Assembly: GCA_902826065.1 (NCBI GenBank)
Contig: CADEDM010000032.1
Span: 1 to 34,042, forward strand
From: an uncultured Acidobacteriota bacterium
Lineage (GTDB): Bacteria > Acidobacteriota > Vicinamibacteria > Vicinamibacterales > UBA2999
Length of the DNA stretch: 34,042 nt
Reading direction: 5' to 3'
Below the pieces are notes generated by a model. It made no database searches. It was not told where the DNA came from and worked only from the letters and a program-made list of their open reading frames with translations. Of the stretch, positions 25,241-32,669 are shown piece after piece (positions within the stretch are counted from its first letter, which is position 1; every line of letters starts with the position of its first letter). A program made the translations under genes and the position numbers.

Positions 25241-26230
25241 ATGCGCTGGGGCGTGAACTACCCGTGGCGGCAGTACGGCGGTGACGTCGGCGCGACCGTC
25301 TGGGGCACGACCGGCGGCGTGGCCCGCCACGCGCCGTCGATCGCGTCGGACTTCGCCGCGATGGCGGCCGCGGGGGTCGAGGTCGTGCGCTGGTTCGTCT
25401 TCACCGACGGCCGCGGAGGCCTGGAGATCGGCGTCGACGATCGACCCTTGGCGATCCAGGACGACGCCTGGACCGATCTCGATGCGCTCTTCACCCTCGC
25501 CCTCGACGCCGGGATCACCGTGGTGCCGGTGCTCTTCGACCACACGCTGGCCTTCGACGCACACGAGGCCGCGGGCGCGCGTCTCGGCGGACGCGCGTCG
25601 TGGCTCGGCGATCCGGACGGGCAGGCCAGGGTGCTCGAGACCGTCGTGGCGCCGATCGCCGCGCGCTATGGCGCGCGCGGACTCCGCGCCGACCTGGGCC
25701 GCGCCGTCTGCGCCTGGGATCTGCTGAACGAGCCGGACTGGATCGTCGACGACCTGCATCCGAGCCCGCGCGTCTCGACGCCGCTTCCGTTCGACGTCCT
25801 GGCGGCGTGGGTGCGCGAGGCGATCGCGGAACTGCGGCGCCAGGACGCGGGCGCCGTGACCATCGGCAACGCGCGGCTGCGCTTCGCACGCTGGTGGGAC
25901 GCCCCGGCCTTCGACTTCGACTTCCTCCAGGTGCATGCGTACTACGACCCGGCGCACGACTTCGACCTGCTGGCCACCTCTCCAGCGCGGCTCGGACTGC
26001 GCCGGCCGGTGGTGGTGGGGGAGTGCTCGGCCGCCGGCGACGGCGCGGACGCGGCGCGCGGACGGCCTGCCCTGCCGTTCGCGGAACTGGCGGCGGCCGC
26101 CGCACGGCTCGGCTATGCCGGTGCGTGGCCGTGGAGCTGGCGCGGCGTGGACGCCCACGGCACCCCTCGGGCCGGCACGTTCCACGGCCTCCGCACCGCC
26201 TGGCGCACGCCGCGAGCCGACGCGACCTAG
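25241..26230 (+). CDS. Cytosolic glycoside hydrolase-like protein (GH5-like TIM barrel)
   Basis: This 329-residue protein looks like a clan GH-A beta/alpha barrel. It has MRWGVNYPWRQYGG at the start, VEVVRWFVFTDGRGG, and the acid/base motif CAWDLLNEPDW with E164. QVHAYYD lies at about 230-236, and the strand-7 nucleophile candidate is E261 in PVVVGECSA. The end has AWPWSWRGVDAHG. Most GH5-like enzymes are secreted, but this one has no signal peptide from either ATG (25232 or 25241). I chose 25241 for its better spacing to AGAGGAG. It may trim intracellular glycosides or be a noncatalytic relative. Its stop overlaps the truA stop by 4 bases (CTAG). Confidence 0.72.
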   Translation: MRWGVNYPWRQYGGDVGATVWGTTGGVARHAPSIASDFAAMAAAGVEVVRWFVFTDGRGGLEIGVDDRPLAIQDDAWTDLDALFTLALDAGITVVPVLFDHTLAFDAHEAAGARLGGRASWLGDPDGQARVLETVVAPIAARYGARGLRADLGRAVCAWDLLNEPDWIVDDLHPSPRVSTPLPFDVLAAWVREAIAELRRQDAGAVTIGNARLRFARWWDAPAFDFDFLQVHAYYDPAHDFDLLATSPARLGLRRPVVVGECSAAGDGADAARGRPALPFAELAAAAARLGYAGAWPWSWRGVDAHGTPRAGTFHGLRTAWRTPRADAT

Positions 26231-27006
26231 CGCACGGGCACGGCCGGCACGATCGGACGCGGCCAGGCGTCGCCGGCATACAGCACGTGTTCGAGGAACA
26301 AGCCGGCGGCCGGGGCGGTCAACGTGGCCGGCAGGTCGCCGCCGCTCTGCATCAGCGCGGGCACGTCCTCGGCGGCGAGGTCGCCGGCGCCGACGGCGCC
26401 CAGGACGCCGACCATCCGGCGCACCATCTTCCACAGGAAGTGCGATCCGGTGACCCGCACGAGCACGAGGGCGTCGTGCTCCACGAGCTTGACCTCCTCG
26501 AGCAGCACCTTGGTGGACTTCTCCTCCGGGTCGTCGTCCGAGAAGGCGCGGAAGTCGCGCATCCCGACGAAGGCCTCGGCCCCGGCGCGCATCGCCTCGA
26601 GGTCGATCGGCTCGCGGATCCACCAGACGAACGGTTTGGCGAACGCCGTGCGGCGCCGGGAGATCTGATAGAGGTAGCTGCGCCGCACCACGCTGTGCCG
26701 GGCGTGGAACGACCGCGGCACCGGCGTCGCATAGCCGACGTGGATGTCGGCGGGAAGGGCGTCGTTGATGCGGCGGCGCAGCACGTCGGGCGACGGCGCC
26801 CGCGTGAGGTCGATATGGGCCACCTGCGCCAGGGCATGGACGCCGGCATCGGTGCGCCCGGAGCCCTGCGAGTCGACGAACGCGTCGCCCACGGCCGCGA
26901 CGATCGCCCGGTTCAGCTCGCCCTGCACGGTCCGAGCGTTCTTCTGGATCTGCCAGCCGCTGTAGCGCGTGCCGGCGTACTCGATCGTGAGCTTGAATCT
27001 CGGCAC
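26227..27006 (-). CDS. truA: tRNA pseudouridine(38-40) synthase TruA
   Basis: TruA converts uridines 38-40 in the anticodon arm of many tRNAs to pseudouridine. The 259-residue protein has the N-terminal FKLTIEYAGTRYSGWQIQ and the catalytic aspartate D53 in GSGRTDAGVHALAQ. It also has HARHSVVRRSYLYQI, RDFRAFS and the C-terminal SHFLWKMVRRMVGVL block. The start codon is GTG at 27006, which begins VPRFKLTIEYAG. A TATTCT hexamer lies 8 bases upstream. It is divergent from ridA across 61 bases and convergent with the GH-like gene. Confidence 0.96.
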   Translation of the reverse strand: MPRFKLTIEYAGTRYSGWQIQKNARTVQGELNRAIVAAVGDAFVDSQGSGRTDAGVHALAQVAHIDLTRAPSPDVLRRRINDALPADIHVGYATPVPRSFHARHSVVRRSYLYQISRRRTAFAKPFVWWIREPIDLEAMRAGAEAFVGMRDFRAFSDDDPEEKSTKVLLEEVKLVEHDALVLVRVTGSHFLWKMVRRMVGVLGAVGAGDLAAEDVPALMQSGGDLPATLTAPAAGLFLEHVLYAGDAWPRPIVPAVPVR

Positions 27007-27013
27007 GCGACGT

Positions 27014-27020
27014 TAGAATA
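27014..27020. promoter_or_regulatory. Shared, overlapping -10 elements of truA and ridA
   Basis: The seven bases TAGAATA can be read as TAGAAT on the plus strand (ridA) and TATTCT on the minus strand (truA). TATTCT is 8 bases before the truA GTG. On the plus side TTGAAT at 26993-26998 could act as a -35 with a short 15-base spacer; the ridA ATG lies 48 bases further on. Confidence 0.45.
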
Positions 27021-27067
27021 CCAGCCCGGTCACGCGCGTCGCGCGACCGTGATCGCCGAGGAGTGTC

Positions 27068-27463
27068 ATGTCGTCATCCGCCCATCGTCCGGTGCTCGCC
27101 GCCAACCTGCCGAAACCCGTCGGGCCGTATTCCCCGGGCATGGGCTTCGAGCGCCTCGTGTTCGTGTCGGGACAGGGCGCGACCAATCCGGCCACGGGTG
27201 AGCTCGCCGGCCACACGGCGGCGGCGCAGACCGAGCAGTGCCTGAAGAACCTGCAGGCGATCCTGCAGGCGGCGGGCACCGACCTCCAGCACGTGTTGCG
27301 CTGTGGCGTGTTCCTGGTGGACATGGACGAGTTCCAGGAGATGAACGCCGTCTACGAGCGGATGTTCGCCGGACACAAGCCGGCGCGCACGACGATTCAG
27401 GCCGCGAAGCTCCCCGGCAAGGGCCTGCGCGTCGAGATCGACTGTATCGCCTACCTGCCCTGA
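27068..27463 (+). CDS. ridA: RidA-family reactive imine/enamine deaminase
   Basis: RidA hydrolyses 2-aminoacrylate and related imines released by PLP enzymes, protecting those enzymes from damage. The 131-residue protein has the family marks KPVGPYSPG (16-24) and VFVSGQGATNPATGE. It also has the catalytic arginine R107 in PARTTIQAAKLP and the C-terminal VEIDCIAYL with E123. A strong GAGGAG site precedes the ATG at 27068, so this gene uses a leader, unlike its divergent neighbour truA. It is soluble and would act as a trimer in the cytoplasm. Confidence 0.93.
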   Translation: MSSSAHRPVLAANLPKPVGPYSPGMGFERLVFVSGQGATNPATGELAGHTAAAQTEQCLKNLQAILQAAGTDLQHVLRCGVFLVDMDEFQEMNAVYERMFAGHKPARTTIQAAKLPGKGLRVEIDCIAYLP

Positions 27464-27477
27464 GACGCGCGCCGCGG

Positions 27478-28416
27478 CTACCGCCGCGTCTGCGCCGACG
27501 GCGTCTGCTGGCTGACGACCGACATCGCGGTCGTGATCATCGACGCGACATCAGCGACGTTCGAGGGCAGGATGATCGTGTCGGCGTTGTGGATCACCTT
27601 GCCGAACTCCCCGATGTACTGCTCGGCGACCCGCAGCTGAATCGCCTCCTGCCCGCCCGGCGCCTGCGTGGCCTCGGCGACCTTCTTGATACCTTCGGCG
27701 GTGGCGGTGGCGACGGCGAGAATCGCGGCCGCCTGTCCTTCGGCTTCGTTGATCTGCTGCTGCTTGCGCGCTTCCGAGGCCTTGATCGTCTGCTGCTTCT
27801 CGCCCTCGGCGTTGTTGATGGCGGCGTCGCGCTGGCCTTCCGAAGTGAGAATCACGGCGCGCTTCTCGCGTTCGGCGCGCATCTGCTTTTCCATCGCGGC
27901 CAGCACGTCGGCCGGCGGCGTGATGTTCTTGATCTCGTAGCGCAGCACCTTCACGCCCCACGGCTCGCTGGCCTTGTCGAGCTCGGCGACGACCGCGATG
28001 TTGATGTTGGTGCGTTCCTCGAAGGTGCGATCGAGGTCGATCTTGCCGACTTCCGAGCGCAGCGTCGTCTGGGCGAGCTGCGAGATGGCAAAGAGGTAGT
28101 CCTGGATGCCGTAGCTGGCGCGTTCCGGGTTCAGGATCTTGAGATAGAGCACGCCGTCCACGCCCACCTGCACGTTGTCGCGCGTGATGCAGACCTGGGC
28201 CGGGATGTCGAGCGCCGCTTCCTTGAGCGAGTGCTTGTAGCGGATGACGTCCACGAACGGCAGCAGGATGTGGAACCCGGCGTCGAGCGTGCCGGAGTAG
28301 CGGCCCAGCCGCTCGACCACGAACGCGCTCTGCTGCGGCACGACGATGGCGGTCTTGGCGATGACGACGAGCGCCATGATCGCGAGCAGCACGATGACGA
28401 TGAAGCCGCCTTCCAT
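27478..28416 (-). CDS. SPFH/band-7 membrane protein, QmcA/stomatin type
   Basis: This 312-residue protein has one N-terminal membrane helix (FIVIVLLAIMALVVIAKTAIVV), then a band-7 domain: QQSAFVVERLGRYSGTLDAGFHILLPFVD, shown here only as the family hallmark region near 29-57. A long charged coiled coil follows at about 175-250 (EKQMRAEREKRAVI and after). The C-terminal hydrophobic segment ends in VSQQTPSAQTRR. Stomatin-like proteins form large membrane rings and work with NfeD partners. The nfeD gene lies just upstream (15 bases), matching the conserved pair. The job may be membrane organisation or control of membrane proteases. Confidence 0.93.
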   Translation of the reverse strand: MEGGFIVIVLLAIMALVVIAKTAIVVPQQSAFVVERLGRYSGTLDAGFHILLPFVDVIRYKHSLKEAALDIPAQVCITRDNVQVGVDGVLYLKILNPERASYGIQDYLFAISQLAQTTLRSEVGKIDLDRTFEERTNINIAVVAELDKASEPWGVKVLRYEIKNITPPADVLAAMEKQMRAEREKRAVILTSEGQRDAAINNAEGEKQQTIKASEARKQQQINEAEGQAAAILAVATATAEGIKKVAEATQAPGGQEAIQLRVAEQYIGEFGKVIHNADTIILPSNVADVASMITTAMSVVSQQTPSAQTRR

Positions 28417-28431
28417 GAGTCGTATCCCTCG

Positions 28432-28860
28432 TTACTCGGCGACGACGCCGAGCTGCAGTCCCGACACCCGCGTCACCCGGCAGCGCTGATTCGCGCCGAG
28501 CGCGGTGTCACCTTCGTTCCTGGCTTCCCAGTTCGAGCCCCGCAGCGCGACGCGGCCGACGGCGCCGGGCGGCATCGACTCGACGGGAAACGCGATCTCG
28601 CCGACCAGCGAGTCGACCGGCGGCCGGGCGTTGGGTTCGACCTGCGCCTGGATCTTGCCGCGGAAGAGCAGCAGGCTCAGCACCGAGATGACGGTGAACG
28701 TGAGCCACTGGATCACCGGGCTCGTGACCACGCCCACCGACGCGGCGGCGCCGGTGAGGATGGCGCCGATGCCGAAGAACATGATGAAGAACCCGCTCGG
28801 CGTGACCAGTTCGGCCACGAGCAGGACGAAGCCGCCGGCGAGCCACATCCACCAGTCCAT
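28432..28860 (-). CDS. NfeD-family membrane protein
   Basis: This is a short (142-residue) NfeD protein. It has three or so transmembrane helices in the first 70 residues (MWLAGGFVLLVAELVTPSGF, IMFFGIGAILTGAA, WLTFTVISVLSLLLF). A C-terminal OB-fold domain follows, with LVGEIAFPVESMPPGAVGRVALRG and ANQRCRVTRVSGLQLGV. The serine-protease domain of long NfeD proteins is absent. It is the first gene of an nfeD-SPFH operon. A TATGAT hexamer 8 bases before the ATG suggests an almost leaderless transcript. It is divergent from surE. Confidence 0.92.
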   Translation of the reverse strand: MDWWMWLAGGFVLLVAELVTPSGFFIMFFGIGAILTGAAASVGVVTSPVIQWLTFTVISVLSLLLFRGKIQAQVEPNARPPVDSLVGEIAFPVESMPPGAVGRVALRGSNWEARNEGDTALGANQRCRVTRVSGLQLGVVAE

Positions 28861-28868
28861 GGGCCGCC

Positions 28869-28874
28869 ATCATA
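28869..28874 (-). promoter_or_regulatory. Predicted -10 element of the nfeD-SPFH operon
   Basis: TATGAT on the minus strand, 8 bases (GGCGGCCC) before the nfeD ATG at 28860. No -35 match was found. Confidence 0.45.
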
Positions 28875-28923
28875 GCGGGTCTCGGCGCCGGGTGCCGGCC
28901 GGCGGACGGCGAAAGGCGGGTGG

Positions 28924-28929
28924 TACACT
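28924..28929 (+). promoter_or_regulatory. Predicted -10 element of surE
   Basis: TACACT ends 11 bases before the surE ATG at 28941, giving a predicted leader of about five bases with no Shine-Dalgarno. Confidence 0.4.
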
Positions 28930-28940
28930 CACATGTTCAC

Positions 28941-29690
28941 ATGCCTACCATCCTCGTCACCAACGACGACGGCGTCCACGCCGGCGGCATCAAGGCGCTG
29001 GCCGACGCAGTGCGGCCGCTCGGTGACGTGCTGGTCGTGGCTCCGCACCAGGAGTCGAGCGCCATCGGTCACGCGCTCACCTTGCGCCGGCCGCTGCGCC
29101 TCGAGCAGTTCGGACCCGACACCTACGCCGTCGACGGCACGCCCACGGACTGCGTCAACATCGCGGTCGCAGTGCTGCTGAAGGGCCGGCTGCCGGATCT
29201 CGTCGTGTCGGGGATCAACACCGGCTGGAACCTGGGAGACGACATCACCTATTCCGGCACCGTGTCCGGGGCGCTCGAAGCGGCGTTGCTGGGCGCGCCG
29301 GCGATCGCCGTGTCGCTCATGCGCACACGCGACTGGACGTTCGACTTCGGCCCGTCCGCGAAGGTCGCACAGGACGTGGCCGCACACGTCTTGCGCAAGG
29401 GTCTGCCCGAGCGCGTGTTCCTCAACGTGAACGTCCCGCGCGGCCTGCCGAAGGGCATCCGGCTGACGGTGCAGGGCAAGCGCAATCACGTGACGACGAT
29501 CGCGGAGCGCCAGGATCCCCGCGGGCAGACCTACTACTGGATCGAGGAAGGGCAGGATCATTGGCACGAGCACGACCGGAGCGACTTCGTCGCCTGCCGG
29601 GAAGGCTACGTGTCGATCACGCCGCTGCAGCCCGACATGACGGCGCATGCCACCGGGCCGGCGTGGCTGAGCGACCTCGCCACCGACTGA
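28941..29690 (+). CDS. surE: 5'/3'-nucleotidase SurE
   Basis: SurE is a metal-dependent phosphatase that releases phosphate from nucleoside 5'- and 3'-monophosphates and helps stationary-phase survival. The 249-residue protein starts MPTILVTNDDG, with metal ligands in N8-D9-D10. It has the family blocks VVAPHQESSAIGHALT, DGTPTDCVNIA and VVSGINTGWNLGDDITYSGT. I chose the ATG at 28941; the frame opens 7 codons earlier, but those residues precede the invariant N-terminal strand. It is divergent from nfeD. A tRNA-Pro gene follows after 91 bases. Confidence 0.95.
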   Translation: MPTILVTNDDGVHAGGIKALADAVRPLGDVLVVAPHQESSAIGHALTLRRPLRLEQFGPDTYAVDGTPTDCVNIAVAVLLKGRLPDLVVSGINTGWNLGDDITYSGTVSGALEAALLGAPAIAVSLMRTRDWTFDFGPSAKVAQDVAAHVLRKGLPERVFLNVNVPRGLPKGIRLTVQGKRNHVTTIAERQDPRGQTYYWIEEGQDHWHEHDRSDFVACREGYVSITPLQPDMTAHATGPAWLSDLATD

Positions 29691-29742
29691 CGCCCGCTGG
29701 CGTTGGGGGGCCGCCGGCATGCGGCCGGGCCGGATTCAGGTG

Positions 29743-29770
29743 GTGACGTCCGGCGGACCTGGAGTATGAT
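29743..29770 (+). promoter_or_regulatory. Predicted promoter of tRNA-Pro
   Basis: GTGACG (29743-29748), a 16-base spacer and TATGAT (29765-29770) lie just before the tRNA, with a predicted start about five bases before the mature 5' end. Confidence 0.55.
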
Positions 29771-29781
29771 CGCCCTTCAGT

Positions 29782-29858
29782 CGGGGCGTGGCTCAGCCTG
29801 GTAGAGCACTCGGTTCGGGACCGAGGGGTCGGTGGTTCGAATCCACTCGCCCCGACCA
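29782..29858 (+). tRNA. tRNA-Pro, anticodon CGG
   Basis: This 77-base gene folds as a standard cloverleaf. The acceptor stem is CGGGGCG/CGCCCCG, and the D-arm contains GCTCAGCCTGGTAGAGC. The anticodon stem CTCGG/CCGAG encloses the loop TTCGGGA, giving anticodon CGG for proline codon CCG. The variable loop has five bases, and the T-arm reads GGTGG-TTCGAAT-CCACT. The 3' CCA is encoded. It has its own promoter and terminator and is probably a single-gene transcript. Confidence 0.97.
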
Positions 29859-29864
29859 ACTTTC

Positions 29865-29904
29865 AAGGCCCGGTTTGCAATGAGCAGACCGGGCCTTTTC
29901 ATTT
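29865..29904 (+). terminator. Rho-independent terminator after tRNA-Pro
   Basis: A perfect 10-base stem, AAGGCCCGGT (29865-29874) with ACCGGGCCTT (29888-29897), closes a 13-base loop. A T-rich tail follows (TTCATTT). It is seven bases after the CCA end. Confidence 0.85.
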
Positions 29905-29972
29905 GTCCTGGTCTCCGCCGCCGGTCCCGGAGCTGCGTGCCGTCGGCGCGCAGATGACGGTCGGCCCGTGCG

Positions 29973-30155
29973 CTATGTGGGGACCATCCGCCCCGGCACG
30001 ACACACTGTGGCGGAGCGTTCGGCCGATCCTTCGGCACGCAGAAGACGCAGCCGCAGAAATCGCAGCGGTAGTAGTTCACGTCGGCCATGTCACTCGTTC
30101 CGTCCAGGAGCCGGGGGTCGGGCTCTCGGCAGTCCATGCACGGTGGTGCGGTCAT
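29973..30155 (-). CDS. Small zinc-ribbon protein of unknown function
   Basis: This 60-residue protein has two CxxC knuckles: CMDC near the start and CDFC (followed by GCVFC) after NYYR. This is the layout of a small zinc ribbon. The start at 30155 has a clear GGAGG site five bases upstream, which supports a real gene; an ATG at 30167 overlaps that site. It is too short for a catalytic domain and might bind nucleic acid or a protein partner. It sits alone between the tRNA terminator and the amidohydrolase terminator hairpin. Two CxxC pairs with the right spacing and a ribosome site make chance unlikely. Confidence 0.6.
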   Translation of the reverse strand: MTAPPCMDCREPDPRLLDGTSDMADVNYYRCDFCGCVFCVPKDRPNAPPQCVVPGRMVPT

Positions 30156-30251
30156 GCCACCCTCCATGGCCCCAGCGTGTCATCAGCGCCGGCGCGCCGA
30201 CAAGCCAAATCCGTCGCTCGGCAGCGACAACTCGATGAGGACGCGGTGAGA

Positions 30252-30282
30252 ACACCGCGCGACGTTTGCGTCGCGCGGATGT
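30252..30282 (-). terminator. Hairpin, probable terminator of the GntR-amidohydrolase operon
   Basis: A perfect 10-base GC-rich stem, CCGCGCGACG (30255-30264) with CGTCGCGCGG (30269-30278), closes a 4-base loop. Three more pairs (ACA/TGT) lie across a one-base bulge. It lies 13 bases after the amidohydrolase stop on the minus strand and is followed by a short T-containing tail (TTCTC). The weak T-tract means it may act as an mRNA 3' stabiliser instead. Confidence 0.6.
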
Positions 30283-30294
30283 CCCGCTGCGGAC

Positions 30295-31995
30295 CTAGCT
30301 GCCCGCGCTGATGGGGAGTCGATCCACGATGCGCCAGCGATTGGCGTCCTTGTGCAGCACGAAGATCTGCTGGCCGGCCGGCCGAGCCGGCGCCGGTGGC
30401 CAGCGGCCTTCGAACGCCGCGACGACGCGTGCGGTCCCAGCCCCGCTGGAATAGATCTCGGAGATCTGGAGGCGTCCTCCGCGGGACGCGCGACAGCCGG
30501 CTTTGGCGTCGGCCAGGCAGAACGGGCCCTCGCCGAGTGACGCGATGACCGCGCGTGCCGTCGCGGCATCGACCTCTACGTCCGGCGGCGCGTCCAGGCC
30601 CGCCGGCACGAGCCACGTGCGATCGAGCCAACGCGCCTGGCCGCGGGGCGGTCGAAAGAAGTCCAGCACCGCCTCGATGACACGCCGGCGTTCATCGAGC
30701 GCCGCCATCATCGCCGGCGGCGGCGACGGCAGCGGGACGCCCTGCTTCACGCGCTGCTGGATGGCGCGGACCGCCGTGAAGTCCTCGAGGGGGTTTCGAG
30801 CGAGCACGACGAAGCTGGCCTCGGCGCCTTCTTCCAGCACGCCGATGCGCCGGTCCGGAAAGATGGTGCGTGCCGTGGTCGTCCACAGCCGGAGGAGCTC
30901 CAGCGGCGAGAAGACACCGAGCGCGTGCAGGTACAGCGCCTCGTCGGAGGCATCGGCGTTGTAGCGGTCGCTGCCGATCGCGAGGCGCACGCCGTGGCGG
31001 TGCAGCATCCGCAGGTTGCGCCGGTACAGCGCATCGAGTTGCTGCCGGAAGGCCGCCTGCGGGCCGTCGGCCGGCACCTGTGTGGCGCCGCTCACCGTGG
31101 TGATCACCGTCGTGCCGCGCGTCGCCGCGAGCATGGCGTCGGCCTCGGGAATCTCGAATCGCGCGGGATCCGACATCTCCCGCTCCATGTCCCCGCGGAA
31201 GCCCGGCAGGTGCGCGATCTCGTCAGCGCCCGCCTGCACCGCGGTGCGGAAGTCGGCGGCCGTCTCGACGTGCACGGTGACGCGCAGGCCCGCGTCGTGC
31301 GCCCGGCGCACGAGCGCCGGCAGCAGGCGCGGATCCAGGCCCTTCCAGCCGACGTACTTCGTGTCGTCCCGTCGCCGCTCGAACTCCTCCGAGAACAGCA
31401 GGTAGGCCTTGACGAACTGCGGACGCTGCGCGAGGTATGTCGGCCACTTGGCCGCGAGCTCCTCTTCACTGGCGGCCGTCCAGTAGAAGCCGCCGTCGCC
31501 GTCCGCCTCGGTCCAGCCATTCCGCGCGATGTTGCGGCGGACCAGCGCACTCGGATGCCCGTCGACGCCGGTCCAGCCGCCGTTGGCGAACGTCGCGTCG
31601 ATCGACGTCGGCGTGTTGACCCGGGCGGCGATCGCCGGCCGGTCGCGCGGCAGGCTGTTCGGATTCTTGACGTAGAAGATCCCGTGCTCGAGGTAGCGGG
31701 CCAGACGGGCCTCGCTCCCGGTCGACGACTCGACGTTGTGGTTGTGCGCCTCGGCGAACGGCGCCACGACGTAGCCGCCCAGCAGGTTGACGCGCGCATC
31801 AATGCGCGCGGGACGTCGGAAGCTCAGCACGCCTGCCTCGACGTAGCCGACTGCTGGCACGAAGCGGTCGCTCCTGAACCACCGGCCGCCCTCGTACGCC
31901 ACGACCCTGTCGTCCGGTTGTGCGGGCGTGGCGCCCGACGCCGCGATGGTCGCGGACATCAGGGCCACGGCGATGAGGCGAAGGGTCGCGTTCAT
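30295..31995 (-). CDS. Secreted metal-dependent amidohydrolase with a C-terminal extension
   Basis: This 566-residue protein has a signal peptide (LIAVALMSATIAASGATPAQ). The amidohydrolase TIM barrel has the metal set HNH at 84-86 in APFAEAHNHN, H242 in VTVHVET, H262 in DEIAHLPG and D343 in AIGSDRYN. A lysine in FVKAYLLF may be the carboxylated metal bridge. After the barrel and its beta sandwich (ASFVVLARNPLEDF), about 115 residues from RPPRGQARW onward form a separate domain ending GQQIFVLHKDANRWRIVDRL. Its strand pattern recalls NTF2-like folds. Substrates could be cyclic amides or peptides. It is coupled by ATGA to the GntR gene. Confidence 0.82.
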   Translation of the reverse strand: MNATLRLIAVALMSATIAASGATPAQPDDRVVAYEGGRWFRSDRFVPAVGYVEAGVLSFRRPARIDARVNLLGGYVVAPFAEAHNHNVESSTGSEARLARYLEHGIFYVKNPNSLPRDRPAIAARVNTPTSIDATFANGGWTGVDGHPSALVRRNIARNGWTEADGDGGFYWTAASEEELAAKWPTYLAQRPQFVKAYLLFSEEFERRRDDTKYVGWKGLDPRLLPALVRRAHDAGLRVTVHVETAADFRTAVQAGADEIAHLPGFRGDMEREMSDPARFEIPEADAMLAATRGTTVITTVSGATQVPADGPQAAFRQQLDALYRRNLRMLHRHGVRLAIGSDRYNADASDEALYLHALGVFSPLELLRLWTTTARTIFPDRRIGVLEEGAEASFVVLARNPLEDFTAVRAIQQRVKQGVPLPSPPPAMMAALDERRRVIEAVLDFFRPPRGQARWLDRTWLVPAGLDAPPDVEVDAATARAVIASLGEGPFCLADAKAGCRASRGGRLQISEIYSSGAGTARVVAAFEGRWPPAPARPAGQQIFVLHKDANRWRIVDRLPISAGS

Positions 31996-32642
31996 CGCGC
32001 GGCGCCTCGGGAACGGCCGGCGATCCACGGCAACAGGAACTGCGGACCGACCTGCCAGTTGGCGTGGAGCGCGGTGACCGCGGCATCGAGGTCGCCGGCG
32101 CGCAGCGCCTGCGCGATCAGGCGATGGTGCGACACCGACTGCGGCATCGCGCCCGACGCGCGCATGTACTCGGCCTCGTAGCGAGAGGCGCGTTCCTTCA
32201 AGGTCGCGAGCAGGGTGATCCACGCGTGCTTGCGGCACCGGCCGATGAGGCGGGCGTGCCAGGCGCGGTCGGCGTCCACGCAGGCCAGCGGGTCGCTGGC
32301 AGCTTCGAACGCCTCGTTCAGTGCGTCCAGCGCCACCAGGTCGGCCTGGTGGGGAGGGGCGTCGCGAAGCGCCATGCCCTCGATCGTCCAGATCAGCGGA
32401 TAGATCTCCTCGACTTCCTCCGCGTGCAGGGCCCGCACGAAGAATCCGCGCCGGGCCACGTTGTCGACGAATCCTTCCTGCGCCAGGTCGAGCAGGGCTT
32501 CCCGCACCGGCGTCGCGCTCACACCGAGTGTGGCGGCGAGGGCTGGGGGACTGACGACGTCGCCCTCGGCGAGGTCGCCCGTACGAATCTTCTCGAGCAG
32601 CGTCTGGCGGACGGAGAAGCGGATCGGGCTGGCGAGGTTCAT
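31992..32642 (-). CDS. GntR-family transcriptional regulator (FCD/FadR subfamily)
   Basis: This 216-residue regulator has a GntR winged helix at about 1-72, including PPALAATLGVSATPVREALLDLAQEG. An all-helical FCD effector domain follows at about 80-205, with DADRAWHARLIGR, SVSHHRLIAQAL and ALHANW supplying the usual Asp/His metal ligands. FCD regulators bind small organic acids or related metabolites. Its gene comes first in a two-gene operon and overlaps the amidohydrolase start (ATGA), so the amidohydrolase substrate or product may be its effector. A 21-base palindrome lies 6 bases upstream of the ATG and is the likely autoregulatory site. Confidence 0.93.
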   Translation of the reverse strand: MNLASPIRFSVRQTLLEKIRTGDLAEGDVVSPPALAATLGVSATPVREALLDLAQEGFVDNVARRGFFVRALHAEEVEEIYPLIWTIEGMALRDAPPHQADLVALDALNEAFEAASDPLACVDADRAWHARLIGRCRKHAWITLLATLKERASRYEAEYMRASGAMPQSVSHHRLIAQALRAGDLDAAVTALHANWQVGPQFLLPWIAGRSRGAAR

Positions 32643-32648
32643 GGCAAT

Positions 32649-32669
32649 ATTAAATATAATATATTTAAT
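32649..32669. promoter_or_regulatory. 21-base all-A/T palindrome, likely GntR operator
   Basis: A perfect palindrome has 10-base arms, ATTAAATATA and TATATTTAAT, around one central base. It contains only A and T within strongly GC-rich DNA. On the minus strand it includes TATATT 10 bases before the GntR ATG, so bound regulator would cover the -10. The binding protein is inferred from position. Confidence 0.75.

Noticed and set aside
29782..29904. tRNA-Pro as an integration (attachment) site for a mobile element
   Set aside because: No integrase gene and no repeat of the tRNA 3' end were seen downstream in the window.
29973..30294. Remnant of an insertion sequence in the gap between the tRNA terminator and the amidohydrolase
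   Set aside because: No terminal inverted repeats or transposase fragments; the gap is explained by a small zinc-ribbon gene and a terminator-like hairpin.
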